A stretch of 64,000 nucleotides of DNA from Chloroflexota bacterium (GCA_018650845.1 JABIFF010000008.1:186001-250000), one strand, 5' to 3'. Shown: positions 35,164 to 43,532, counted from the stretch's first letter. A program made the numbers and translations. Notes: generated by a model not told the origin, from the letters alone.

Positions 35164-36429
35164 CTAGCCACCAGATTCGGCAGCCTGAGCTTCGAGCTCT
35201 TTGGCGTCGATGGGCCGTGCCAGCGCGAGTGCCACAATTCCGAGTAGGAAGATGGCGACGACAATTAAGAACGAATTGTCGAAAGAATCTGTAGAGTCAT
35301 GAATCGCTCCGGCTAATAGCGGAGCACCTGTTCCGGACAAGATCATTCCGACCTGCATCAGACCCATAATCCCGCCGAATTCTTTCATTCCGAACGCTTC
35401 CTGAACCACCAGAACGATTAGCGCTCCGAGACCACCGAAACCGGTTCCGAAGATAAATATTCCTACCCAGAGCAGCGGGGTAGCGTCGGCTGATGCGATA
35501 ACGAACACTCCGACGGCTTGCAGTGCGACCGAGATGATTGTTGCGGTTCGTGCAGTGATCTTTTCGCTTGCACGACCAAACGCTAGTTTCGAGAAAATGC
35601 CCATACCGGCGATTACGCTAACGGCTGTTGTTGCTACGGCGGGGGCAAATCCGCTTTCTTCGAAGTGCTGCCGGAGTTGAGTGAGCACGCCTTGATAGGT
35701 GAACGTTGCGGCTACTAGACCTATCATCACAAGCCAGAAATTTCGGTTCTTCAGAGCCTGTTTGACGGTGAACCCTGCCCGGGCTGCAGCACGAGCTACG
35801 TGAGCTTGATCAGCGCGCCCGGTTCGGTTCATTTCGTTTTCGATTTTGTTTTCATCTTCAACGATTACGAAGAGTGCGACCGATCCGAGAGCCGCCATGA
35901 TCAGGCCGAATGTGACGTATGCCATCTCCCAAGACAGCGCGGCAATAATCGCTGCTGCAAGTGGAGGCATGGTTACGCCTCCGAAGTTGTTTCCGGCTAC
36001 TACAGCGCCCATGACGCGCCCTCGGGTTTTAGGGAACCATAAGCCGACCATTTTTCCCGCGGGCATGATCGTCGCACCCGGGAATCCGGCGTAGACCAGA
36101 GAGCTGAACAGATACCAGTGCCAGAGTTCAGTGATGAACGGCCTAAGCAGAAATCCCGCCGCTATGAGGAGCAACGAAACGAACATCACTGGTCGAATGC
36201 CGATGCGGTCGCTTAGGTTGCCAACGAATGGTGCTAGTAATCCTGAAATGAACGAAAACGCCAAAGATAGATTTAGCTGGGTTTGCGACCACCCGAACTG
36301 TTCTTTGAGCGGACCTGCGAATTCACCGAACGCGTATTGAGCCATGCCGACCGAAAGTCCGGTAGATAAGAACACAACAAGGGCTATTGGGTAGCCGCGA
36401 TAGATGTGACCGAAGAAGGGGAGAGTCAT
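35164..36429 (-). CDS. MFS transporter, monocarboxylate / OFA-like
   Basis: 421 residues, twelve helices with a polar central loop of about 40 residues (residues 195-235) between the halves. The loop 2-3 motif reads GNLSDRIGIRPV near residue 69. N-terminal FGHIYRGYPIAL and the GVLTQLRQHF segment resemble MFS carriers of monocarboxylates such as the oxalate/formate antiporter group, which would suit the C2-acid enzymes around it; this is inference. ATG start; the C-terminal tail is Ala/Glu-rich. Confidence 0.85.
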   Translation of the reverse strand: MTLPFFGHIYRGYPIALVVFLSTGLSVGMAQYAFGEFAGPLKEQFGWSQTQLNLSLAFSFISGLLAPFVGNLSDRIGIRPVMFVSLLLIAAGFLLRPFITELWHWYLFSSLVYAGFPGATIMPAGKMVGLWFPKTRGRVMGAVVAGNNFGGVTMPPLAAAIIAALSWEMAYVTFGLIMAALGSVALFVIVEDENKIENEMNRTGRADQAHVARAAARAGFTVKQALKNRNFWLVMIGLVAATFTYQGVLTQLRQHFEESGFAPAVATTAVSVIAGMGIFSKLAFGRASEKITARTATIISVALQAVGVFVIASADATPLLWVGIFIFGTGFGGLGALIVLVVQEAFGMKEFGGIMGLMQVGMILSGTGAPLLAGAIHDSTDSFDNSFLIVVAIFLLGIVALALARPIDAKELEAQAAESGG

Positions 36430-36517
36430 TACTTATTGATCCGAACGAAATTAGATTCTTGCGACAACTGATGTCGACTTCGGAACGGAACGATCTCGTA
36501 ATTGTTCAAGCTGGCTG

Positions 36518-36528
36518 TATACTCCGCC
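36518..36528 (+). promoter_or_regulatory. Candidate -10 region TATACTCCGCC
   Basis: TATACT lies 100 bp upstream of the HpcH/HpaI aldolase gene and continues CCGCC, as at 33810-33820. The pair share eleven bases with one mismatch. No clear -35 element was seen. Confidence 0.35.
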
Positions 36529-36627
36529 GCGTTCGTATCTGAAATGGGCGCTGGTTCGTTTTAGCGAGAGTCACGGTAGCACCTGCTGGTGGATTATGGG
36601 CTTTCGTCTTGGCGTGTCTCGGCGTAG

Positions 36628-37359
36628 ATGGAGATTAATTTGAGACCCAGTAATGTTCGTGCGGCAATCAACAACGGCACAATTTCGCACAGCTTAACTC
36701 TTACATTCCCAGAGCCTACTATCGCTGAGTGGGCAGGCTACGCCGGCTTTGATGGCTTGCATCTCGATATGGAGCACGGTGTGTTCGACTGGGAATCGGC
36801 AGAGATGATGTGCCGAGTTGCCGATATGCATGGCATGACCTGTACAGCACGAATTCCAAACACCGAGAACGATACGATTCTCCGAGCGTTTGATCGAGGC
36901 TTGATGGGCATTTTGTGTCCGCACGTCGATAACGCCGAGCAGGCTCAACGGATTGCAATGGCTTCTCGATTTGGTCCCGATGGCGAGCGCTCTTTCGGTA
37001 CATCACGTGGTCGAGATTACGGCATGCACGACTTGACTCCTGCCGAGTACATGGCGGAGTTCAACCGTGAGGTTACGGTTGCGATTCAGATCGAGACGAA
37101 GAACGCAGTCGACACGATTGAAGACATCCTCGATGTCGAGGGAATCGACATGATTGCGTTTGGTCCGCAGGATCTGGCGCAGTCGCTCGGTCACCCTGGG
37201 CATGCGGATCATCCAGAGGTCCTAGAAGCTATGGAATCGGTGGTTTCAGCAGTGCACGCCCGTGGCAGGTTGATGTCTTCGGACGTCGAGAAGGGTATTA
37301 ATCTCGTGCAGTGGCTACCGGCACAGCTCAAAAACTGGCTCGCTGAATCCCGCGGTTAA
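36628..37359 (+). CDS. HpcH/HpaI-family aldolase
   Basis: Metal-dependent class II pyruvate aldolase that cleaves 4-hydroxy-2-oxo acids or 2-keto-3-deoxy sugar acids into pyruvate and an aldehyde. Landmarks: FDGLHLDMEHGVFDW near residue 43-57 with the catalytic His, the arginine in CTARIP, metal-binding E in IQIETKNAV near 155, and D in AFGPQDLAQSLG near 180. 243 residues. The ATG at 36628 is annotated, but TTG at 36640 has GGAG six bases ahead and gives a more usual N-terminus. The next genes are PAL-like propellers, whose expected product glyoxylate is an acceptor for this aldolase family. Confidence 0.88.
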   Translation: MEINLRPSNVRAAINNGTISHSLTLTFPEPTIAEWAGYAGFDGLHLDMEHGVFDWESAEMMCRVADMHGMTCTARIPNTENDTILRAFDRGLMGILCPHVDNAEQAQRIAMASRFGPDGERSFGTSRGRDYGMHDLTPAEYMAEFNREVTVAIQIETKNAVDTIEDILDVEGIDMIAFGPQDLAQSLGHPGHADHPEVLEAMESVVSAVHARGRLMSSDVEKGINLVQWLPAQLKNWLAESRG

Positions 37360-37416
37360 CAAGCTGTCGGAACGTTCTCTAAATTCTTACAAATAATTCG
37401 ATACGGCAAATTACAG

Positions 37417-38379
37417 ATGGCAACAGCTACTTCACAAACTAATTTCGAACCAGTCGCAGGGTGGGCAAAACTGCCGATGGGAGTGACCTTTAGAGGTGAC
37501 GCTACATCGATTGCGGTTGATTCCAAAGACAATGTCTACGTTTTCAACCGTGGCACGGAGCCGATTGCCGTATTTGATGTCGACGGGAACTTTCTACGTG
37601 GTATGGGGCATGGCGAATTCGTTCGACCGCACGGAATAGAGATCGATTCAGACGATAACTTGTATTTGGTTGACGATGACGGTCACTTCGTTCAGAAACG
37701 GACAAACGAAGGCGAAGTGCTGTTTACGCTCGGAACTAAGGGTGAGCCTTGCGAATGGCAGAGCGGCGGGATGTTCAATCGCCCGACGGATATTGCTATT
37801 CATCCAACATCTGGCGATTTGTTCGTTTCCGACGGATACGGCAACTCTCGAATTCACAAATTCGATTCCGACGGCAAGCACATCACTTCTTGGGGAGAAC
37901 CGGGAACCGATCCGGGGCAATTTAGCCTTCCACACAATGTGAGCATGATGGGTACTGACAAAGTGATCGTCGCCGACCGTGAGAATTTCCGGCTGCAGGT
38001 ATTCACAACTGACGGTGAATTTGTTGAGCAGATTCACATTCATCACCCGATGTCGGTGACACAGGGCAAGGGTGGCGACGCGGCGTTGTACGTCGGCGAG
38101 ATGATTCCGCCACCTGTGCAGCAGGGCGTACCGAATCTGGGTGCGATGATCGCTGTCCTTTCGCCAGAAGGAGAGTTCTTGCAGCATCTCGGAGGCCCGT
38201 TACCGGGAGAGGGCGTTGATCAGTTCACAGCCCCGCATGGTGTGTCGACCGACTCTCAGGGCTCTGTATATGCGGCAGAGGTTGCGTGGACCAACTATTT
38301 CTCGAATCCGGAGAACTCTGGCACAGAAGAAAAGCCGCTAGGCGAGGTTGTGAGCCTGCGCAAATGGCGGCGCGTGTAG
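37417..38379 (+). CDS. NHL six-blade propeller, peptidylglycine alpha-amidating lyase (PAL)-like, copy 1
   Basis: The known PAL reaction splits a peptidyl-alpha-hydroxyglycine into an amide and glyoxylate. This 320-residue protein has no signal peptide and consists of repeated NHL blades. Residues matching PAL's catalytic and zinc sites are in place: R45 (NRG), H72 (RPHG), Y141 (SDGYGNSRI), H173 (LPHN) and H274 (APHG), and the VADRENFRLQVF block matches the animal enzyme closely. No PHM monooxygenase is nearby, so the substrate is probably not an amidated peptide made here. It is followed 72 bp later by a close paralogue. Confidence 0.82.
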   Translation: MATATSQTNFEPVAGWAKLPMGVTFRGDATSIAVDSKDNVYVFNRGTEPIAVFDVDGNFLRGMGHGEFVRPHGIEIDSDDNLYLVDDDGHFVQKRTNEGEVLFTLGTKGEPCEWQSGGMFNRPTDIAIHPTSGDLFVSDGYGNSRIHKFDSDGKHITSWGEPGTDPGQFSLPHNVSMMGTDKVIVADRENFRLQVFTTDGEFVEQIHIHHPMSVTQGKGGDAALYVGEMIPPPVQQGVPNLGAMIAVLSPEGEFLQHLGGPLPGEGVDQFTAPHGVSTDSQGSVYAAEVAWTNYFSNPENSGTEEKPLGEVVSLRKWRRV

Positions 38380-38451
38380 CGGTTTTGCTAAGCACAACTC
38401 CTTATTTCTCAACAACTCGAAATTTACCAACGAACTAATTAGGAACGAATC

Positions 38452-39399
38452 ATGGTCAACGCAGCAACATCAGCAACCGTCTACGAACCAGTCCCATACT
38501 GGGCGAAACTTCCACACCCAATGATGTTCAAGGAAGCTACTTCTGTAGCTGTCGATTCGAACGACAATGTGTATGTGTTCAATCGCGGGAAGCACCCTGT
38601 AATTATTTTCGACAAGGAAGGTAATTTCCTTGAGACGTGGGGCGAAGGTGAGTTTGTACGACCGCACGGCATCACTATCGATGCCGACGATAATCTTTTC
38701 CTTGCCGACGACGATGCTCACATGGTTGAGAAGCGCACTAAAGAGGGCAAGCTGATCTTCCGCATGGGAGAGAAGGGCAAGGCGGCTGCGTGGCAGGAGG
38801 GCGATCCGTTTAATCGACCAACACACGTTGCGATTCAACCCGATACTGGCGATCTGTTTATTTCAGACGGCTACGGAAACTCTCGAGTGCACCGATTCGA
38901 TTCTGATGGAAAGCACATTTCGTCTTGGGGTTCACCGGGATCACGTGAAGGGCAATTTTCGCTTCCTCACAACATCGCAATGAACGGTTCGGACAAAGTC
39001 ACGGTCGCCGACCGAGAGAATTTCCGCTTACAGACGTTCACTTTAGACGGCGAATTCGTGAAGCAGATTCACTCGCATCGTCCGATTGCTATTACAAATG
39101 GAAAAGGCGCCGACACTAACTTGTACGTTGCTGAGGCAGGTCCGCCTCCGGTGCAGGAAGGCGTGAAGCGGCTAGGACGTCGTGTGGTTGTGATGGATCG
39201 AGAAGGCAACGAAATTACCCGCTTTGGTAACGAACTTGGCGGTGAGGGGCATGATCAGTTCATCGCACCACACGCCATGGCTGTCGATTCTGAAGGATCG
39301 GTTTACGTCGCCGAAGTCTCTTACACGGCATTCGGATCGCAGCAGAACCCTGTGCGTGAAGTGGCAAGTCTTCGCAAATGGAAGCGTGTTAGCGGATAG
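38452..39399 (+). CDS. NHL propeller, PAL-like, copy 2
   Basis: Tandem paralogue of the previous gene, 315 residues, with the same order of blades and the same key positions: NRG, RPHG, SDGYGNSRVHRF, LPHN followed by VADRENFRLQTF, and APHA. Differences cluster in the blade between residues 200 and 255. No signal peptide. A leader with AGGAACGA precedes the ATG. The following PPOX gene starts 21 bp after the stop, so the three genes are probably one transcript. Confidence 0.82.
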   Translation: MVNAATSATVYEPVPYWAKLPHPMMFKEATSVAVDSNDNVYVFNRGKHPVIIFDKEGNFLETWGEGEFVRPHGITIDADDNLFLADDDAHMVEKRTKEGKLIFRMGEKGKAAAWQEGDPFNRPTHVAIQPDTGDLFISDGYGNSRVHRFDSDGKHISSWGSPGSREGQFSLPHNIAMNGSDKVTVADRENFRLQTFTLDGEFVKQIHSHRPIAITNGKGADTNLYVAEAGPPPVQEGVKRLGRRVVVMDREGNEITRFGNELGGEGHDQFIAPHAMAVDSEGSVYVAEVSYTAFGSQQNPVREVASLRKWKRVSG

Positions 39400-39420
39400 C
39401 TAGAAAACAGAGGATTAACC

Positions 39421-39897
39421 ATGGCTAAGTCAGCGGGCAAATTATCGCCTGATGAAATCAATGATTTTCTTGCGCAGCCGATTATTGCTCGAATTGGCAC
39501 TGTGAAGCCCGACGGATCGCCCCATGTTGCTGCTATGTGGCAGCAGTGGGACGGTGAGTCGATGTGGGTCATCCCTCGAAGCCGTTCCAGTTGGTACGAG
39601 AATCTGAGCAAAGAGCCGAGGGTCTGCATCCTGTGTGCGGACGACGTGAACCCTGAGCACACCCGCGTGACAGTCGAGGGTATCGCCGAGGTTGTCGAAG
39701 GCCCAATCGCACTGGTCGGTCGAACTAAAGAGATCGCTGACGAGATGGCCATTCGATATATGGGGCCTGATGGTCCGACTTACGCTGCCAAAACTGCTGA
39801 TCGACTGCGCTATTTGGTGAAAGTTACTCCGACTAAGGTCACTTCATGGCGAGGCGAGTGGCACCCGAGATACATCGTGACTGAAGGCAGCGACTAG
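39421..39897 (+). CDS. Pyridoxamine 5-phosphate oxidase-like split-barrel flavoprotein
   Basis: 158-residue FMN or F420 split-barrel protein. The N-terminal block ARIGTVKPDGSPHVAAMW followed by a short hairpin and the VCILCADD strand is characteristic of the PPOX-like / F420-dependent reductase group; the LRYLVKVTPTKVTSW segment near the end completes the barrel. It follows the PAL-like pair closely. A redox role on the same substrate is possible. Its stop shares the palindrome CTAG with the convergent DinB gene. Confidence 0.8.
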   Translation: MAKSAGKLSPDEINDFLAQPIIARIGTVKPDGSPHVAAMWQQWDGESMWVIPRSRSSWYENLSKEPRVCILCADDVNPEHTRVTVEGIAEVVEGPIALVGRTKEIADEMAIRYMGPDGPTYAAKTADRLRYLVKVTPTKVTSWRGEWHPRYIVTEGSD

Positions 39898-40352
39898 GGA
39901 TTCGATGGCGAATGGGAGTTTTTAGCTGCCCAAATTCGAATCTCTGAGCCGTGTTCTTGGTAGTGGAGTACGGTGGATGAATCAATCAACTCTCGAAATG
40001 GGTCGAACGGTTCAAAGTAGGCACTTGGTGCCTTCGCTAGCTGGTCTCGAAGTGATCGGTGAACCTGATCCATATCTTCGACGATTTTTCGAGGTTCAGT
40101 TTCGCTTTTTCGTTCTTTTTCGCGCTCGTTGAACTGATCTACGTTTCCGACCGGTTCGATGGCGCCTCGGTCAAGCGATGTGACCAATTCCCATTCCCAT
40201 GAGGTGATGTGTCCGACGATATCGGTTACAGATTGGTCGCCTAGAACGCCCGGTTTCGACATGTCTTCGCTCACGAGTTTGTCGAGAGAATTTCTGAACT
40301 GTCGCCAGTTGTCGTCTATTGCTGCAAGAACAGCGTTTTTTCGGTCTTTCAT
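39894..40352 (-). CDS. DinB-like / DUF1706-type four-helix protein
   Basis: 152 residues, helical, with candidate metal ligands in VGHITSWEWELV near residue 47 and HYQEHGSEIRIW near 130. Related to ClbS/DfsB and DinB_2 proteins, some of which act on reactive electrophiles. ATG start. It overlaps the PPOX gene by 4 bp at the stop codons. Upstream of it is a pair of direct repeats. Confidence 0.68.
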   Translation of the reverse strand: MKDRKNAVLAAIDDNWRQFRNSLDKLVSEDMSKPGVLGDQSVTDIVGHITSWEWELVTSLDRGAIEPVGNVDQFNEREKERKSETEPRKIVEDMDQVHRSLRDQLAKAPSAYFEPFDPFRELIDSSTVLHYQEHGSEIRIWAAKNSHSPSNP

Positions 40353-40362
40353 GCGTTATTTG

Positions 40363-40432
40363 CTCCGGGCGTCGTCGGACGACTTGGTCGCGCGTCGCAG
40401 TCTCTCCCTCTAGCTCCCCCTTTCCGGGGGAG
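40363..40432 (+). repeat. Composite palindromic repeat, unit 1
   Basis: CTCCGGGC then the palindrome GTCGTC-G-GACGAC (40371-40383), CTTGGTCGC, then a second hairpin CTCCCCC-TTTCC-GGGGGAG (40414-40432). The same layout recurs directly in unit 2. Neither unit encodes a protein. Confidence 0.8.
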
Positions 40433-40441
40433 GATCGATTT

Positions 40442-40514
40442 CTCCGGGCGTCATCGGATGACTTGGTCGCCGCTGCAGTCTACCCTCCCTTGGTCCTTCC
40501 CGAAGGAGGGAGGA
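40442..40514 (+). repeat. Composite palindromic repeat, unit 2
   Basis: CTCCGGGC then GTCATC-G-GATGAC (40450-40462), CTTGGTCGC, GCAGTCT and a hairpin built of CCTCCCT and AGGGAGG (to about 40514). Compared with unit 1 the central palindrome has a G-C pair changed to A-T on both sides, so the stem is preserved. Confidence 0.8.
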
Positions 40515-40641
40515 ATGGCAAGTGGCGTAAATACGGTCCAATACGGCGGAGTGCGTTGACAGCATTGGTTGGGAGGTCTAGCGTGGCGGTCGCGTACACA
40601 TTGGCGCGTTTGAAGTTCGGAATATCGATGGTGGCGAGAAC

Positions 40642-41535
40642 ATGACTACAGTTGGTGAAGGCAAATTTCAGTACGAAGTAGATCGAGACTGGCTGCGCCA
40701 CAAACCGGCGTTCTGGGAACTAGGACAGTGCGCCGATGTTGGAGTCGACTCTCAAGATCGAGTTTGGCTGTTTAGCCGTTCGAAGCACCCTGTTACGTGC
40801 TGGACTCCTGAAGGTCAATTCATCGGCTCTTGGGGCGATCTTGGCCCCCTAGAAGGTGAGTTCCGTGTGCCACACGGAGTGTTCATCGATGGTGACGATC
40901 ATATTTGGCTTGCAGATCACCAGACTCATCAGCTGACGAAGCACAACGAAAACGGCGACGTGCTGATGGAACTTGGTACTCACGGCTACGCCAACATCAC
41001 AGTTACATCAACGAACGAGCAGGGCTCACCGTTCAACATGCCAACCGGACTTGCTACGGCTACCGATGGTCGATTGTTCGTTGCAGATGGCTATGCAAAC
41101 AGGCGGGTGCACCGATTCAGTGCCGCTGGTGAGCTAGAGCACTCGTGGGGTGAAGCTGGAAAAGGCCCTGGGCAGTTCTCGATTCTCCATAAAGTTGGAG
41201 TCGATAAGAACAACAAGGTTTACATCTGCGACCGTGAGAACAATCGAATTCAGATATTCGATGTGGATGGAAACTATCTGACTGAGTGGACCGATGTTGT
41301 TGGCCCTGGAGACATTTTCTTCGATGACGAAGTTGTTTATGTCGTTGAGCAGGGCGGCGGAAACGGTGTGTCGATCTGGACACTCGAAGGTGAATTAATC
41401 ACTCGGTGGCGCGGAAATCCTGACGCTTGTCAGGCAGCACACGGCGGTTGGTTCGATTCAAAGGGCAATATCTACGTTGCTGAAATTGGTGAGCCAGGAC
41501 AGGGACAGCGCGTCACGAAGTTCAGCCTGATTTAG
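40642..41535 (+). CDS. NHL propeller, PAL-like, copy 3
   Basis: 297 residues, more divergent than copies 1 and 2 and separated from them by the DinB gene and repeats. It keeps the PAL landmarks: SRSKHPV arginine, VPHG with IWLADHQTHQL, ADGYANRRVHRF, an ILHK histidine followed by CDRENNRIQIFD, and a final AAHGG histidine. No signal peptide. ATG start with a modest ribosome site. It is followed by a copy of the AGATCCCTC repeat and a convergent Fur-family gene. Confidence 0.8.
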   Translation: MTTVGEGKFQYEVDRDWLRHKPAFWELGQCADVGVDSQDRVWLFSRSKHPVTCWTPEGQFIGSWGDLGPLEGEFRVPHGVFIDGDDHIWLADHQTHQLTKHNENGDVLMELGTHGYANITVTSTNEQGSPFNMPTGLATATDGRLFVADGYANRRVHRFSAAGELEHSWGEAGKGPGQFSILHKVGVDKNNKVYICDRENNRIQIFDVDGNYLTEWTDVVGPGDIFFDDEVVYVVEQGGGNGVSIWTLEGELITRWRGNPDACQAAHGGWFDSKGNIYVAEIGEPGQGQRVTKFSLI

Positions 41536-41601
41536 TTTTGGGCGGGGTTGCGCTGACTAGATCGTTTAGTCGTGCCGGCAAGCGATCCACGCGACCCTGC
41601 C

Positions 41602-41630
41602 AGATCCCTCGGATGCACTCGGGAAATCGA
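41602..41630 (+). repeat. Dispersed intergenic repeat, copy D
   Basis: Begins AGATCCCTCGGATGCACTC and ends GGGAAATCGA. Shares the ends of copies at 5200, 5303 and 53312 but has a shorter middle. Confidence 0.6.
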
Positions 41631-41675
41631 ATTTGGGAGCTTGAGTGCGCGTGCACGTCAAAGAAACGCTACGTA

Positions 41676-42104
41676 CTAAGCACCGGGGCAGTCGTGCTCG
41701 ATTCCGGATAGAACAAGATGCGTTGCGTTTACGTGGAAGCCGTGACGTTCGTGCACTTCTGAGATGAAGTTTTGTACTAGTTCGTCATCAAGCGGCAGTG
41801 TGCGCCCGCAGCTTGTGCATTGGAGATGGTGATGATTGGACTGGCTGATCCATTCGAACACCGTGTCGCCGGGACTTAGTCGGGATTCGGCGACAAGTCC
41901 GACTCCACCAAGGTCGCTTAAGACCCGATAAACCGTAGATTGATCGAAGTTTGCACCGGCATTTTCGAGTCCATCGATCACTTCGTTTACCGTCATGTGA
42001 TTGTGAGTTGCTCGAAGAACGTCGATCACAGCTCGGCGCGCTGGAGTGGCACGAAGGCCGGAACCTCGTAGAACATCGGCTGGTGATTGATTAGACTCGG
42101 GCAT
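41676..42104 (-). CDS. Fur-family metal-dependent repressor
   Basis: DNA-binding regulator sensing iron, zinc, manganese or peroxide. N-terminal winged helix with RATPARRAVIDVL and STVYRVLSDLGGVGLV; the metal region is SNHHHLQCTSCGRTLPLDDEL near residues 78-98 and HGFHV near 120. Only one CxxC is present, the second structural pair being reduced to a single Cys near the end. ATG at 42104 gives a usual N-terminus; a longer frame to 42146 lacks support. 142 residues. Target and metal are not readable from this window. Confidence 0.88.
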   Translation of the reverse strand: MPESNQSPADVLRGSGLRATPARRAVIDVLRATHNHMTVNEVIDGLENAGANFDQSTVYRVLSDLGGVGLVAESRLSPGDTVFEWISQSNHHHLQCTSCGRTLPLDDELVQNFISEVHERHGFHVNATHLVLSGIEHDCPGA

Positions 42105-42222
42105 CGTGTTTTGCTCTTTGTGTGATGCTTGGCTGACAGGCAGCAATCGTACAGATAGAGCAAGTTTGCCACGACTTTGGACTTTCAGACCTATTTTGTT
42201 TCAGAAAATCTTTCAATTCAGC

Positions 42223-42651
42223 ATGTCTTCGAGCGTCGATATAGATGCTCCTAGATCACGCGTTTGGAGTGCTATCAAGAACGCCGCTGAATGGCCTCGG
42301 TGGTCGAACGTGTGCACGGATGTGTGGGACGTTCCAGCGAGCGGTATTGGTGAGGTCGGAAGCAAATTCGGTTTTCGACTGCGGATGGGTGGCAGAAAAG
42401 TTCCGTTTAACGTGACTGTGAGCCGGGTGGTAGCGGACCAATTGATCGAGTGGCGATCGACCAAATTCTCGATAACAGCGGTTCGGACGATTTCGATCGA
42501 AACCCAAGGCGACGGCTGTCGTGTAGTCGATACTAAATCGTTCAAGAGCCCGTTTCTTCCGATTGGGATAGCGTATCCACGCTGGTTGATAACACGGATG
42601 ACGAACGCTTGGCTGGATGAACTGAAAATAGAATCTGAGCGAACCTCTTGA
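42223..42651 (+). CDS. SRPBCC (polyketide cyclase-like) protein
   Basis: Helix-grip fold protein of 142 residues. The start at 42223 gives the normal beginning VDIDAPRSRVWSAIKNAAEWPRW, with the family's Trp-Pro turn, followed by an IGEVGSKFGFRLRMGG hairpin and a closing helix. The frame stays open upstream to 42106 but that part looks non-coding. Last codon overlaps the PIG-L start (TTGA at 42648-42651). Ligand unknown. Confidence 0.75.
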   Translation: MSSSVDIDAPRSRVWSAIKNAAEWPRWSNVCTDVWDVPASGIGEVGSKFGFRLRMGGRKVPFNVTVSRVVADQLIEWRSTKFSITAVRTISIETQGDGCRVVDTKSFKSPFLPIGIAYPRWLITRMTNAWLDELKIESERTS

Positions 42652-43448
42652 GTTCGAAGGGTGATCAGAAACAAAAAATCCTTGCAGTGTTCGCACATGC
42701 TGATGACGAAACTCTTCTTGCTGGTACCTTGCTTTCGAAACTGGCGAGCGAAGGTCACGAGGTGCGGGTGTTGTGTTTGGCACCGGGCGACGAAGATCGA
42801 ACCGCACGCCTTCACGCCGCATGCAAGGAACTTGGCGTGAGTGGCGTAGAGACTCTTAGGTATTTCGAGGGAGCGATGTGGCCTGATGAGTCCGATGGGG
42901 CAGAGTCTGAGATTCCGCTTAAGCTATCGACAGCCCCGATTGCTGATCTGGTAGCGGGAATCAGTGGTCGAGTAGCTGAGTTTGGTCCGGACGTTGTGAT
43001 CACGCATTCGTCTTACGGCGATTACGGTCACGCCGATCACGCCGCAACTAGCAACGCGGTTCAGCTCGTCGTTCAAAAAATCGTTGTCGCCGGGAATTCA
43101 GCGGTACGGCTTTATTTGCTTGAGTGGCCTAGGTGGGTGGTGCGGCTCAACGCTCGGTTGATGAAGATTGGCGGGCGAGATATCCGTAGGATGGGCGAGG
43201 ATGGTCGCTTCAATCTGTTAACGGCGCTTCGTGCACCAGACGATAATCAGGTTGCTATTAGCGTTGTGAAACAGCTTGCGGCTCGACGTAAGGCATCTCG
43301 CTTGTACGCTCCAGAGATCGCTAGAGGGCCGCTACCGATGCGAATGCTTGAACGGGCGCCTCTGTGGCTCCAGCGATTCTTCTTGGGCAATGCGCGGCTA
43401 CGGTTGGTCGTAGGTCTTGATGAGTTCGATGGTTCGAGTGGGCTGTAG
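42648..43448 (+). CDS. PIG-L / LmbE-family deacetylase
   Basis: Zinc hydrolase removing an acyl group from an N-acetyl-glucosamine-type or similar amide. Zinc motif AHADDE at residues 16-21 (canonical AHPDDE, with Pro replaced by Ala) and the second motif HSSYGDYGHADHAA near 122-135. 266 residues. TTG start that overlaps the upstream stop; the ribosome site is weak. Members act in mycothiol, bacillithiol or glycopeptide pathways; with no thiol pathway genes beside it the substrate is open. Confidence 0.84.
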   Translation: MSSKGDQKQKILAVFAHADDETLLAGTLLSKLASEGHEVRVLCLAPGDEDRTARLHAACKELGVSGVETLRYFEGAMWPDESDGAESEIPLKLSTAPIADLVAGISGRVAEFGPDVVITHSSYGDYGHADHAATSNAVQLVVQKIVVAGNSAVRLYLLEWPRWVVRLNARLMKIGGRDIRRMGEDGRFNLLTALRAPDDNQVAISVVKQLAARRKASRLYAPEIARGPLPMRMLERAPLWLQRFFLGNARLRLVVGLDEFDGSSGL

Positions 43449-43475
43449 CGTAGAGAACGAAAATATCTGCAATGA

Positions 43476-43510
43476 AAAAGCCCCGAGTTGGTAATCAACT
43501 CGGGGCTTTT
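43476..43510. terminator. Bidirectional terminator between PIG-L and rpoD
   Basis: Fifteen-bp perfect stem (AAAAGCCCCGAGTTG at 43476-43490 with 43496-43510), GTAAT loop, with T-runs in both directions. Serves both convergent genes. Confidence 0.93.
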
Positions 43511-43532
43511 ATATTTCTGTACGAATCAGAGT

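Noticed and set aside
37648-38187. Minus-strand frame of 179 codons opposite the first PAL-like gene
   Set aside because: No protein-like features and no ribosome site; the NHL repeats on the plus strand are certain.
42213-42822. Two overlapping minus-strand open frames of about 190-200 codons
   Set aside because: They run across the SRPBCC and PIG-L genes, which have clear family motifs on the plus strand.
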